Part shown: positions 11,840 through 23,890 of the stretch, one piece after another | How the letters are laid out: every line of letters begins with the position of its first letter | Position numbering within the stretch: position 1 is the first letter of the stretch | Assembly: GCA_014904985.1 (NCBI GenBank) | Contig: MU129115.1 | Span: forward strand, 35,561 to 87,441 | Length of the DNA stretch: 51,881 nt | Origin: Hydnum rufescens UP504 | Taxonomy: Eukaryota; Basidiomycota; Agaricomycetes; Cantharellales; Hydnaceae | Direction of reading: 5' to 3' | Position numbers and translations under genes: made by a program | Notes under the pieces: generated by a model | Seen by the model: only the letters and a program-made list of their open reading frames with translations | The model's database searches: none | What the model was told of the DNA's origin: nothing

Positions 11840-12678
11840 TCCATCGTGTGCCGACAGTCTCTGCCTTCCTCGTAGCCACTTGCATCACCGATATTCCTAC
11901 GACTATCATGATTATGATTACGATTACGATTACGACGTTGGACGCTACGGTCCCTGGTCCACATTTTCCCAATTGACATCGCAATCCTCATCAGTGTGAT
12001 CCTCCAATACCGCCTCATCCCCGAGTTCACTTCTCTCAAAAACTGCTTGGTGGATCTGTCTTCATTTTTTCCCCACATTATTTATCCTTCGCCTAGTGCT
12101 CTCGTTCGGAATTTCTGTTTGCCCTGGTGGTGTATCACGATCAGATATGAAGAACGAGTTTTAATGGATATTGTCTTGTGCTTGTAATGCATTGGTCCTT
12201 CGAGACAATCGGCGTATTTATCCATCATCTCCCGTATCCGAAAACATTCATTTTATGAGAGAGGTATATCGCAATATCTTTGAATATGTTGCGATATGTC
12301 TCGCCCATAAGGGCTAAAAGACGAATGTTAGTTTCGGACACGCCTCCCCTTTGAACTAGCTGAAGTAAATGTCCGCCACATCCCGTCAACATGCATAGGG
12401 ACCCAACCCCCAGTTGCCTTCTGTACCCCACAAGGTAAATCCTTAGAAGACGAAGTCGTTATGTACATCATAATTTATTCGAATTGTGGACTGTTCATGA
12501 TCACTGATCTTACACAAGACGCAAAATCTGAGTATCTGCGTTCGCAATAGCTCTACGGCTTGGACTGAGTTCCTCCATGCGCTCCAACATCCTTCCAGTC
12601 CCAGCCATTACCTCGGCGGTGTGGTACTAGGCACAGGTGCTACCACGATAGTCACCAGGCGAAGGGAGGAGTGCACTG
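11840..12678. other. Non-coding; short hexamer microsatellite
   Basis: A GATTAC/GATTAT hexamer repeat of about five copies is seen at 11907-11936. The rest shows no supported gene. Confidence 0.5.
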
Positions 12679-12911
12679 TTTATGCTCCATGGGGCGGACT
12701 GTAATTGAATCTATCCGATACGACAGACTTCAACGTTTAATGCACAGATATCTCCAGGGCCGACTACGGGTTCTGTTGTTTCGAGTTTCTACCATCTCAA
12801 AGACTCGGAAAACAACGGTCAAGATGCTGGTTTCTTCATCTTCCGGGATCTCAGTGTGCACATGCAAGGTAGCTATAGGTTAAAACTAAGTCTGTTTGAA
12901 ACTAAAGGCTG
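12679..12911 (+). pseudogene. Velvet-domain fragment
   Basis: One plus frame reads through a stop into a clear velvet core: TGSVVSSFYHLKDSENNGQD, then AGFFIFRDLSVHMQGSYRLK, then LSLFE. The velvet fold (VeA, VelB, VosA, VelC family) is a fungal DNA-binding domain linking light, development and secondary metabolism. Only the central and C-terminal part of the domain is recognisable. The N-terminal part is short and broken by a stop (TAA near 12706-12710 in another frame, TGA in this frame), and sequence after SLFE no longer matches. This is a partial, dead copy. Confidence 0.6.
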
Positions 12912-13846
12912 CGTCGGCTGGGAGGTACTCATTACAAATCAAGGTGTCAACGACCATTATGTAAAGTGCCACAAAAGGGCACACCCACAGCAGACCTTGA
13001 ACCGACAACCCTTACGTAACTCCTAAAGTAAGAATGAATACAACCTATATACAACTGCCACCTGAATGCATGTGCTGCTTGGTTGGTGTTTGAGTCTTGT
13101 AAAACATTACTAATATATTATGCATTGCGGGCCCCGTCCGCTGCGCAGGGCTTTTTCGGGGACACCCCGCTACCCGTTCTGTTGTTGCTGCCACGGGGAC
13201 ACCCCGGTCCCCTTGCCGCTGCGCGCAGCCCTTATTTTTTTGGTATCCTGGCTTTTTTACGTAGTTAGGCCTTCCATCTCTACATCAGCAACAAGGAAAG
13301 TTTGGCCCTCCAGCGTTTCTCCCCCGAAGTTGACCCTGAAGTGTTTCGAGTAATCCCCTGTTTTGGGGCGGTGCATTAATCAAAGGTATCTCATGAGATG
13401 AAGAGAGGAGAAAAATAACCTTGCACTCTATCGGCACCGATCACCCGGTCCATTTCCAAAGTTTCATTCTGGGAAGAACCGCTTTGTAGCATTTTGGGAG
13501 ATTTGAGGTCACCTTTTGAGTATCTTGTGTGAAGTCGATGAGTTCTGTTCCTAGTTCAACTGCAACACCAAGCCGATTAAGATGAGAACATAAGATGGCC
13601 CCTGGAGTGGATTGACGGAGTATCCGGGGATTGGGCTGGGGTGACAAAGCGACAGTGAGAAAGAAAAAATCGGGGATATCAAGCCATAAAAGAAATGGTA
13701 CGAACGTAGGATCCGAAGGTTACGAAGCCGTCGTCTTTGTGTCGCAAGGGAAGTCCCATTCAACCAGACCGTCTGTGACGGTCTGGTTACGAGACTAGAA
13801 GCTCTCAGAGGTGGAAGACACAAGACGGCATGGGCCGAGCAGGTAC
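12912..13846. other. No supported gene; GC-rich repeat at 13125-13235
   Basis: Two related GC-rich blocks share CCGCTGCGC and CGGGGACACCCCG at about 13139-13170 and 13195-13225. Minus frames at 13441-13647 and 13551-13850 are open but not recognisable beyond the next feature. Confidence 0.4.
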
Positions 13847-13922
13847 CTAGCATAATAAGAGTAATGAGAAATAGGACCCAATCACGGATCTGCGGGTCAA
13901 GAGTCAAGATAGGAAGAAACAT
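13847..13922 (-). pseudogene. Possible EMC3 N-terminal relic
   Basis: A short minus frame begins MFLPILTLDPQIRDWVLFLI and continues TLIML. The stretch LDPQIRDWVL followed by a hydrophobic segment is typical of the N-terminus of ER membrane complex subunit 3, a membrane-protein insertase subunit. After about 25 residues the resemblance fades (frame continues to 13551), and the conserved later helices are not seen. Either a relic or a first exon whose partners I cannot find. Confidence 0.4.
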
Positions 13923-14657
13923 CCCTATGTAAGGCGAGCGTTGCGACGGTCAAGGCGTGAATACCCCCGTGAGGCAGCCATTAGTGAAAGCGTCTAAACT
14001 TTGCGTATCCTGGATCGGACGAGCAAGAGGATAAGTCAATTTCGACAGAGCACCACACGATCGCACGGAAAATCTTGGATGAGACCGCACAACTCTCAGG
14101 CTACGCGATAAGCATTGTTGGGTACCTTGAAAAATGGCCAAACTAGCGGCCGGCAACGCCCCCAATGGCTTTAGAGTCGGGGATTGGTGCTTGTCGATGA
14201 TTTCCAAATTAGGAGAGACCATCGGACGTGGTTACTAAGTCGGATGTATTATTTCAAACTCCGAGATCCATGGCGATGACAATTAACTACCTGATCTACC
14301 CGAATTGCGAACCACGCACTACTGTGGGCTGAATCCTTTCTCTGGATCATCCTAGTTGATTGTCCCGTCCAGGAATACTCGAGAACGAACTCGAGAGTCC
14401 TTCTTTTGGGCCCTCTACTCGGCACAATACAGGTACCCTGTTCTTGATCTCTCAACGGCTTAGTATTCACATCTCCTGTAAGAAGTCCTAGTTCATGCCC
14501 CAGCAAATCCCAGACAATGCCTGGCCCGTCAGCTTGAGTCGGGAAGAGCATCGTGGGTCTGATCCCGTAGCTAGTACCCACAAAGGTGTGTTGGAGTTTG
14601 CAATCCAGTTGACCGTGCCCTGCAAGATCTGTTTTCTGCGCAACAGGGGGTTCTTCG
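13923..14657. other. Upstream region of the kinase gene, nothing recognised
   Basis: Open minus frames at 13950-14222 and 14249-14779 have no recognisable content and look like shadows. Undetected 5' exons of the kinase gene could lie here. Confidence 0.35.
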
Positions 14658-16930
14658 ATGGATGATGTCGTAGACATGACTGTCCGCGATCCGACCATAG
14701 ATGCAGTTGAACGTCTCTCAACTCCACCGAATCGCACGAGCCAGTTGCCCAGCATATCGCAACGCACACCCGTCAGCAACGGTGTGTCTAGCTATGCATC
14801 CAGCGATCGCAGTCAACTTAAGCTGCAGCCTTTCCTTGATCGCGACATCAAAGACCCGCTCATCATCAGCTTCGAAGCCTTTCTGCAGGACGTCTTTGAA
14901 TTTAACGCCAGCACCGATATCAATCTGGAGGAGATATGCCAAAATGACGAGACTTGTTGCCTTTTACAGGCCTTCGTACTTACTTTGGACCAGTCAGAAT
15001 CCCGGCGATATGAGCCTTTTATCAACTTGGCCAACAACATGTCTTCGTTGATTGCCAACACAAATGGCAGAGAATGCTCCATCTTCGCACGACGCCATGA
15101 CCGACATGCCGCGGAGAACTCATCAAAGGCAACAAGGCTCCCAGACGTCGTTTTTGTCTCAAAATCGGAAGATTTGCAGTGCAATTCATTGCACTGGTCC
15201 GATATCAAATTGGTGTTGGAATTCAAGGTCAAGTCACCGTGAAGTAATGTTCTTTCTTCCGGAATGTCTTTGGCACCATCAAGTGCAAGCACGGGGTCCA
15301 AACGCCGGCCCGGAGTGTCAGCGAGCGACAATGCGCCCAACAAATTTCTGCGGACTACGCCCTTCAAGAACAATCGAGACACACTCCAATTAGCATCGTA
15401 CGCACTCGAATCCTTCTACCACGGACCCTATCGCGGTCACGTTGTCCACGGAATGATCCAGGGGTCTATGCTTGAACTGTGGTATTATGATCGCGTTGGG
15501 GCTGTGAGGTCTGAGGCAGTCGATTTTGCCAAGAATCTGGTATTGCTGGCCCAATTTCTTATGGCTATTGCACACCTCTCCGAAACAGGCTGGGGCATTC
15601 ATCCGAGAATTACTTATCCCCGATTGACGCCCCTTTCGCGATCGCCCAGCCTTCATCCCAAATCACCGACCCCTTATTCCACCGACGACAAGGGCCCGTC
15701 CCTTGACACTGGGTCCCACAGCTCTGTGCACGGTTCCAGCTATGAGTCAACACCAGAATCCCCACTCGATTGTAATGAACCCTTCCACGGGGCTACGATC
15801 ACGATCCAAGGTCGAGAATTTGTTCTCGGTGTTTGCCTTGTGCGCCAATATGCTTTGACTGGCCGGGGTACCTGTGTCATTGACGCTGATGGTGGTCGTA
15901 TGGTCGTCAAACTTAGCTGGCCAGATAAATCCAGGACGCCAGAATACGAATTCCTGGAGCGAGCTTACACGAATGCCAAGGAATACAGCGATGGGAAATA
16001 TGACAATATGAAAAACCATCTACCGGTTCTCGAGGCGAAGGAGGACTTTGGTGAATGGGGTCCGCGGAGCCGTATCTTTGCCCGGAGATCCACATTGGAC
16101 CCTTCAGGAATGGGATCACGTATTCTGAGGGTTACTGTCTACCAGAAGCTGGAACCAATGACCGGGATCCGCACTGCCGATGATCTCGTGAGCGTGATGC
16201 GATATATAGCTCTATGTGGGTATCCCTGTTATACGATGCCTTGTTGGATGATTGCTAAGGGATGATTTCTTTAGGCCATCGCTGGCTCTATCGAGTTATG
16301 GGGATTCTCCATCGCGATATCACCATGGATAACATTATGATTCGCCGCAATGGTGCCAAGGTCGTCGGCGTCCTGATCGACTATGATCTGGCCGTTGATA
16401 TCAACAACCCATCCAGGGCGAGCTTGGAACGAACTGGTGTTCCTCGTTTTATGGCTATTGATCTTATGAAGGGCACAGACATGCATCATCACGCGAGGCA
16501 CGATATGGAAGCGATGCATTGGGTACTAGTGTGGTTTAGCTTCCGGTATGAGGATGGAAGGGAGATACCCGCTGCTCGGAGACCCTTGGAGAAATGGGTT
16601 ACCAGCCTGAACCTTGACGATGTGAAGAATTCATTTTTGCACACCATTGAAGGACACCCAACTCCACCTTTCTCTAGCCTCGATATATCATGGATCATTC
16701 CTTTGAGCGGGCTATTCTCCCAAGCGCATGGGCAGCTGACGTCTTATACTCGACTCGTCGATCTGGGTAAATCCCCTGTCTTCCCCCCTGATGCGGCCTT
16801 CTTTCATGATACCTCTATGTGGACTGCTTTTTGGAAGGTGTTAAACCCCGATGAGCACCTTGACTTTGACGACGTCTGTAACAGCGCACGGTTGGGATTT
16901 TTACCTTGCCCGAGACATAGCAGTTTGTGA
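14658..16930 (+). CDS. FunK1-type fungal protein kinase (722 aa)
   Basis: Three exons, 14658-15238, 15284-16215 and 16275-16930, joined by a 45-nt intron (GTGAAG...AAG) and a 59-nt intron (GTGGGT...TTTAG), give one uninterrupted 722-residue frame. The FunK1 order is clear: a helical N-terminal region, then SYALESFYHGPYRGHVVHG and LELWYYDR in the middle, GREFVLG, QYALTGRGTCV, and the presumed ATP-binding Lys403 in MVVKLSW. Then come GILHRD with catalytic Asp519 and Asn524, and IDYDLAVD (Asp540-Asp542) in the metal-binding position, followed by FMAIDLMKG and HDMEAMHWVLVWFSFRYEDG. FunK1 kinases are fungus-specific eukaryotic-type kinases that are highly expanded in Agaricomycetes; substrates are largely unknown. 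Catalytic residues are intact and no internal stop was found. More 5' exons are possible, but the ATG chosen gives a normal-length product. Confidence 0.87.
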
Positions 16931-17859
16931 TCTTCCAAATCTCTCAACTCACACCATTCTGTATTTATGCCGTACTGTCAACCGTCCTGCGGGCTTCAGG
17001 ATACAAGTGCAAGGACTCAGGAAGTGTACTAATGAGACAAGATGTTGTATTAGGGATTGTACCACCTCGTGAGGTCATCACTGCTGTAACATGCAGTACG
17101 AGGAAAGAGGAAGGAACCGAGGATCGCGTGTGCAAGCATCCACGAACCTCACTCCGAACATCATTTATAGCAAGTGAAATTTTATAGCAAGTGAAATGAA
17201 CTCTGGTTCGTCTTTCTTGCTTGATGATTGCAGACCTCGAATTAAGTCTGAGAGGGTACGTTCGAATGTTCTGAGCGGTTGTGGCTGGATGCTAGACAGA
17301 GGTACCACCGTGCGCTTTTCAGTGGCCCTAAGTGTCGTACTTTGAGGGGGTTGGGTAACTAGATTCAGGGAGTGTAACAAGCACCTTAGATAGACTCACT
17401 CGAATCCAGAGTTATCCGGAGTACCTTACATAAGAGAGAGATCATAGATTCTCTAGTGGCGGTTCTTCTCTCCAGTGACACAACAGGCAAAAGGAAATAT
17501 ATTTTGATTATACAACTTTGATGAAATATTTGCAGTTAAAAGCAGATTTGAGAGATGATTAATGTCCACACTCAATAAATGCACAGTCTGTCCATCCTTT
17601 CCATAATAGAATTGGAGGGTGTTTCCAAGTTGGGACAGTACATCATAATGGAACATAACATCTAAGCCTCTGACAGATAACACTAGTGTTCATGCAGTTT
17701 GACGCAGAAGCCAAGAGACCTTCTTGACCCACCATTGCATGAAAAAGAACCTTCTCTTGGGAGGTGAGGCCATTAGTACAAATCCAAAGGGCCCTTAGAT
17801 GGGGCTTTGAGACTGGGACAACGCAAGCAACATAAAAAGATTAATGGAGGGATTAGTTG
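16931..17859. other. Non-coding, nothing recognised
   Basis: Downstream flank of the kinase. A short direct duplication (TATAGCAAGTGAAAT) lies at 17166-17199. No gene seen. Confidence 0.5.
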
Positions 17860-18230
17860 CAAATAAGGTTATTATTGCCAACACACATCAGAGCCCTCCA
17901 TTACCTGATCATTTGAAATAGTGGTGAAGCCAAACAACTTGGGCCTGTTTTCTAATATCCAAATCTTTTGAATATGATCACCAGGATACCTAACAGATTT
18001 GAACATCTTGAACTGGAGTTGTGGCAGGCAATGTAGTGCACCTCAGACCATGGTCATTAGAACTGATGGCTCCAAGTTGGCCAAGGTGATCCAGGCACTG
18101 CACATCTGAATTTGTGGATACTCATCCATCTGAGATCCAATGTAACCATGAGCATAGTCCTTTGAGTGGTGGCTGTTGGGTGCATCCTTGTTATTCATGT
18201 GAGTTGGTAGCAGTGATCAAAGCTGATGGC
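17860..18230 (-). pseudogene. Coding remnant of unknown family, cut by the gap
   Basis: A minus frame entering from the N gap reads NSHHSKDYAHGYIGSQMDEY and then, after a stop near 18050, QFKMFKSVRYPGDHIQKIWI followed by LENRPKLFGFTTISNDQ. The composition is protein-like with few changes, but it carries at least one stop. The family is not recognised; a repeat-borne gene is likely given the surroundings. Confidence 0.35.
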
Positions 18231-18242
18231 AATGTAGTCTTC

Positions 18243-19036
18243 NNNNNNNNNNNNNNNNNNNNNNNNNNNNNNNNNNNNNNNNNNNNNNNNNNNNNNNNNN
18301 NNNNNNNNNNNNNNNNNNNNNNNNNNNNNNNNNNNNNNNNNNNNNNNNNNNNNNNNNNNNNNNNNNNNNNNNNNNNNNNNNNNNNNNNNNNNNNNNNNNN
18401 NNNNNNNNNNNNNNNNNNNNNNNNNNNNNNNNNNNNNNNNNNNNNNNNNNNNNNNNNNNNNNNNNNNNNNNNNNNNNNNNNNNNNNNNNNNNNNNNNNNN
18501 NNNNNNNNNNNNNNNNNNNNNNNNNNNNNNNNNNNNNNNNNNNNNNNNNNNNNNNNNNNNNNNNNNNNNNNNNNNNNNNNNNNNNNNNNNNNNNNNNNNN
18601 NNNNNNNNNNNNNNNNNNNNNNNNNNNNNNNNNNNNNNNNNNNNNNNNNNNNNNNNNNNNNNNNNNNNNNNNNNNNNNNNNNNNNNNNNNNNNNNNNNNN
18701 NNNNNNNNNNNNNNNNNNNNNNNNNNNNNNNNNNNNNNNNNNNNNNNNNNNNNNNNNNNNNNNNNNNNNNNNNNNNNNNNNNNNNNNNNNNNNNNNNNNN
18801 NNNNNNNNNNNNNNNNNNNNNNNNNNNNNNNNNNNNNNNNNNNNNNNNNNNNNNNNNNNNNNNNNNNNNNNNNNNNNNNNNNNNNNNNNNNNNNNNNNNN
18901 NNNNNNNNNNNNNNNNNNNNNNNNNNNNNNNNNNNNNNNNNNNNNNNNNNNNNNNNNNNNNNNNNNNNNNNNNNNNNNNNNNNNNNNNNNNNNNNNNNNN
19001 NNNNNNNNNNNNNNNNNNNNNNNNNNNNNNNNNNNN
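18243..19036. other. Assembly gap (794 N)
   Basis: An uninterrupted run of N. Any reading frame spanning it is meaningless. Confidence 0.99.
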
Positions 19037-21330
19037 TAATGCCATTGATCTTCAAGCGAACATAAATGTGGGATCTCGTGATAAAGGCGCGCAAGGCACT
19101 TTTGACTTGCTCAGAAAATTAAGGCCTCATCGGGGATTATGAAGAAGAAAAACTTTGGTTGGACGGACACCGTCACGGGTAGGAAGTCCATAGCGCTCGC
19201 TGAAGGAACGATAGCACCATCCGCATTAGACACTTAGATATCTCCATTGAGGCATGAAGAGACACCCATTACAGAATTGCATGGACTATCACCTGGGAAA
19301 TTCCCATTACAAAATTGACGCGACTTAGAGCAACAGATCAAAACGAAATCCCCCATAGAATACCTTCCAAACACGGAACACTGCGATCTTCGCGCTCCCA
19401 AGACCATTTCTCCAGAGAGGTTAAAAGCGAACAGAGGTACACAAAGGATGTATGGCCGAAAGTACGTGATACGTCCTTCCAGACCCACAACTTGAATCTC
19501 GCAATTGCGAAAAGGGGACGCAAGGAGAAACGAGGTTATACAGCATGGCACCAGAGCGCAGCATTTCGAAGTGGCCCAAGAATACGCGAAGGGGTGATTC
19601 ACTCCTTCCGATAGAGAACGCATGAATCAGAGTATCCTGTCCACCGCGCTAAAGATAGCTTGCGATAGCAATATTCTCACCCCAAGAAGAGAGACAAAAA
19701 ACAATCTAGTACTGACCTGGAACTTCGCTGGGTGCCCACCTGACGAACCCGTACCCGCGTCCAAAATGCTTCGAAGGAATAAACAAAGCCTATCGGGTCG
19801 GTCCTACGAAAGCCTGGGTACGTAGATGCAGATAGCACTAAACTCGCGAAGGAGGCCACACTGAACCTTCAAAAAAAATGTTAAGCGTCGTTCAACGCCC
19901 ATTCCAAAAAAAATTGACCCGAAAATAATAACCACAAAGAGAAAGTACACTTGGATTCCCTGTGATTGTGCAGACAGTTGAAGACCATAACTGTGAGCGA
20001 TCGGCCGATTGGCGAAAAAAATGAGAAGAAGAATAATAAGGCAAACAACGGAGAATTCCGGATACATCCACGGCATCCAGCCATCTTGAAGTTGGATGGA
20101 AGCACCCACATAACACACCTACCAACAGCCCGCCCTGTTAGGGCCCAAACGACCCCTTTTTGGTGTTTCTGATTTAATTGAATTGTTGCCTTTAAACTGT
20201 TACAGGAAAGGGTCAACAATTCCCAAAGCGATCTCCACGCATGAATTGCAGCAAAGGCATAATGAGATGCTGCAGAAAAGAAGGGGGTAACAAGGCGACA
20301 AAAGATGTTATACCAGGTCACAAATGAATAACATTTAGCCAGGAGTCAAGTATATGGAGTGAATGTACCAGGTACTATTAAAGATACAAGCCCTCCAACT
20401 GGAGAGGAGATAACTCGAGGATTGATAAGGAACAGCCGAAGCTCCTCATAAGATCCTGATGAAAGGACAAAAGAAGAAGGAGGATTAGAGAAGTGAAATT
20501 GGGAATACGAAACAGAACAATGGAGAAGACCCCAAGGGCAAATTTCCGCACCATCACATCGATTTTATTCATTAAAAATTTTGAGAAATGCCTGGAATGG
20601 GTATGCATGCCAAAAGAAGATCGCACGCAAGCAATTCAACCAGAAAGGGCACGCTAGGCATGGTGAGTCTTCTTCTTTTCCATAACAATTATTGACAGTA
20701 GCCACCAACAGAGTACAAATCAACACCTCTGTTCTCAAAAATGCCATCAACAAAACCAATGAACATAGGATCAGCCAAAAGGTTATGAACTGAATCATGG
20801 ATCAACTGGCATCATCACCTTTGAAACCATTCATCCCTTGACCCACCCCGATTCTTCGTCTGAAAAAACCCCTCATTCTCCTGAAGCCTGGTAAGAGTCC
20901 CTGGTGTCCTCAGCAATCCCAAACCCTTAGTCAGTAATATCAACAGATGAGGGAGCCTCCAGCCTCCATGAATTCAGGCCACAGTCCAGTACCAAGTCAA
21001 CAATCATGACAAGAGGTCGAGCAACAGACTTCCCACATATAGGGTTCTGGGCCAAGGTTCACCTCCCGCAATGGAAACTGCTGGGACCCCGTGACAAAGG
21101 ACAACACCCGCCAGTGCTACTTTTGCAGCACTCCAAATATCTGCAATCTCCAGGATAATTTCAAACAATTCATCCATAATATTCTCGTGCAGATCCAAAG
21201 CTATGCTTCAAGTATGTGATCCACAGAGCCTCTCCCTGTTTTAGGTTCAGGAACAAGATTGATAAACCAGGCTGTAGTCACAGAAATTAGCACCAGGAAA
21301 AGCTGATGCTGGTGTATGGATGCTGTGGTT
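19037..21330. other. No supported gene
   Basis: Short frames on both strands, including a 146-codon minus frame at 19881-20321, lack recognisable protein content. Sequence at 20380-21000 looks like heavily decayed coding DNA. Nothing can be named. Confidence 0.4.
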
Positions 21331-21890
21331 CAGATTTAAACCTGTGGAACCTGGCCCAGGTCAGGTTCCATTGTGGTCAGGTTCAGGTTTTTCCCTTTCC
21401 CTGAATCAGGAAACTGGTCTGAAACCAGGTTTAAACCTGAACCTGAAAGGTAGGGTGTAGGTCCATTCCATGTAAATTGGCCATTAGTCTGCTACTAAAT
21501 CTGGCAATTTACAGATGTGACTATAGTTCCAGAGTCACTCACATGGCTCAGCAATCAAATGAGGTAATTGGTGCAGGTCACAAGTCACATGACAGAATGT
21601 GGTGACTAAATACCATCTCCAGAAGATGTGTGAGCAGTAAATTGAAGTGAAAGGAGGCTAGGGAGGAGATGTGGATCCAAAAAGGGAGTGGCAGAGGCAG
21701 AGATTTGAGTAGAGGGTCTAGATATTCTGTAGGACCCCCTGAGAATGTTGGCCTCCCCCATACCTCAGGTTTCAGGTTTAACCTGGGTTTAAACCTGAAC
21801 CCTACCTGAATGGAACTGAACCTCAGGTCAGGCTCAGGTTTTGCCCAAATTGGGCAAAACCTGACCAAACCTGACCATGGCAACCATATT
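21331..21890. repeat. Clustered AGGTTTAAACCT / CAGGTTCAGG motifs
   Basis: Two clusters (21340-21460 and 21765-21880) are built from CAGGTTCAGGTT and its complement AACCTGAACCTG, with the palindromic core GGTTTAAACC. Orientation flips repeatedly, giving several small inverted repeats, including CAAAACCTGACC repeats and TTTTGCCCAAATTGGGCAAA near 21840. No gene. Confidence 0.7.
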
Positions 21891-22329
21891 GTAGGGGGTT
21901 TCTTCTATATAGAATGTGAGAAACCAAAGGGAGGATTTGAGTTTGGTGCTCAAAACCTTGCCTTATACACCAAGGTGAAACAGGTACTTCCTTCCTATTT
22001 AGCTTGGGAATGCCTGTAGGCTTTTTAGAACAGTGCTAAGGTAGGTAGCTATCTGGACTGGTAATAAGGGTGTTTGTTAAGCTGAGTCCACAGAAATCTT
22101 ACAAGGTCTAGGTGTTGACAGGGAATACCTTCACAGAGCTTCACAAAAGCTCTTTTGGCTTGTAGTGGTAAGGGGGAAGAGAATTACTTATTATTAGGGG
22201 TGCAATGTACAGGTTTTTATGTGCTAGCCTAGAACTCCTGAGCAGCACATGGCATGGATTTTATTTTTAGATGGGTTCTAGACCTGGCTGGCCTTTGCCT
22301 ATTATGGAAAGCTCCACTAAGCCTGGTGT
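21891..22329. other. Non-coding, nothing recognised
   Basis: Unique-looking AT-moderate sequence without supported coding frames. Confidence 0.4.
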
Positions 22330-22625
22330 TCACCTCGATCAGCCACTTGGGCTGACCTCAAAAGGAGTACCATTTGAGGTCATTTTGCCAGCCTAATGAG
22401 GCTAATTTTCTTTGATGTCAATTGACAATCCTCAAATTGACCTTGTGGGAAATTTTGACATGACCCAATATCAATACTACATGGAGGGGTTGTAGCATAG
22501 GGGGACCAGGAAGGAGTCCAGAAACCAGAAAATGCCCTTCTTGGGGTCAGCAGGCAATATGGCTTTATCAGTGATAGTCTCAAGTGCTTATAGTTATTGT
22601 TTTACTATTCTAATGAATGTGAACA
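22330..22625. repeat. Dispersed repeat, copy 1 of 3
   Basis: Starts CACCTCGATCAGCCACTTGG. It shares start, order and several blocks (GGTCAGCAGGCAATATGGCTT) with the copy near 29560-29850. The copy near 35975-36130 shares its first half. Confidence 0.55.
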
Positions 22626-22734
22626 AAATTAAGAGGAATTATTACAATACAATGACAATACACAAAGGTTCAATTCCCTTGACCAGGGAAAGAATGCCTT
22701 TTGAGATCAGCAGAGGTAACTGACCAACATTGGT

Positions 22735-23890
22735 GACAGGAGAAGATGAGGAACTGTGAGGCCAGAAGTGGTCATAATACACTGGAAAGTGGGTGTGTTG
22801 AAAAGCTGTGATTTGGGTGCACAGAATGCACCCACACACAGCCTGAGCAACAACACCTAGTCCCCAGGGGGGGCACATGAACCCAAAATAGAAGATTGAG
22901 GATAGTGCAGTGGAAAGTAGTCAGTTTGTTGCTTACATATGCTCATGAGATTTGGATGAATGAGACGAATTGATTGACCCCAAGAACCCCAAAATCAGAC
23001 ATGATTTGACCCCCCCAGGTGATGTTGACAGGGAGATGAGGGGAAGATGAGGAACTGTGAGGCCAGAAGTTCTCAGAATACACTGGAAGGAGGTGTATGG
23101 AAAAGCTGTGATCTGGGTGCACAGAATGCACCCACACACAGCCTGAGCAACAACACCTAGCCCCCAGGGGGGGGCACATGAACCCAAAATGGAAGATTGA
23201 GGATAGTGCAGTGGAAAGTGGTTGGTTTGTTGCATAAATATGCTTGACGGATTCCAATGAATGAGATGAATTGAGTGACCACAAGAACTTCAAAATTGGC
23301 CATGATTTGACCCCCCCAGGTGATGTTGAGTGGGAGATGAGGGGAAGATGAGGAACAGTGAGGCCAGATGTCCTCAGAATACACTGGAAGTAGGTGTGTT
23401 GAAAAGCTGTGATTTGGGTGCACAGAATGCACCCACACACAGCCTGAGCAACAACACCTAGCCCCCAGGAGGAGCACATGAACACAAAATGGAAGATTGA
23501 GGATAGTGCAGTGGAAAGTGGTTGGTTCATCACATAAATATTCTCAACAGATTCAGACAAATGAGACAATCAATGGAGCCCAAGAATGCTGAAATTGGCC
23601 ATGATTTGACCCCCCCAGGCAATGTTGAGTGGGAGATGATGGGAAGATGAGGAACTGTGAGGCCAGAAGTTCTCAGAAAACACTGAAAGTAGGTGTGTTG
23701 AAAGGCTGTGATTTGGGCACACAGAATACACCCATGCACAGCCTGAGAAATGACACCTAGCCCCCAGGAGGAGCATATGAACCCAAACAGGAAGATTGAG
23801 CATAGTGATGTGACATGAATCAGGTGGTGTATTCTCTTGAAGTAGGCTTGTTGGAGAGCTGAGATTTGGCACAGATACTGTGCCCACACT
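22735..23890. repeat. ~300-bp tandem satellite, four copies
   Basis: Copies begin near 22740, 23041, 23341 and 23641 at GGAAGATGAGGAACTGTGAG, so the period is about 300 bp. Each contains GGTGCACAGAATGCACCC (itself an inverted repeat), CACACACAGCCTGAG, ACACCTAGCCCCCAGG and a poly-C run after GATTTGA. The last copy is the most diverged. Minus frames read through whole copies (for example 22943-23569), but content is repeat-derived. Confidence 0.88.

Noticed and set aside
18114..19142. Long frames across the gap
   Set aside because: They consist mostly of unknown bases.
19881..20321. 146-codon minus frame
   Set aside because: Hydrophobic, low-complexity content without recognisable motif or splice context; probably chance.
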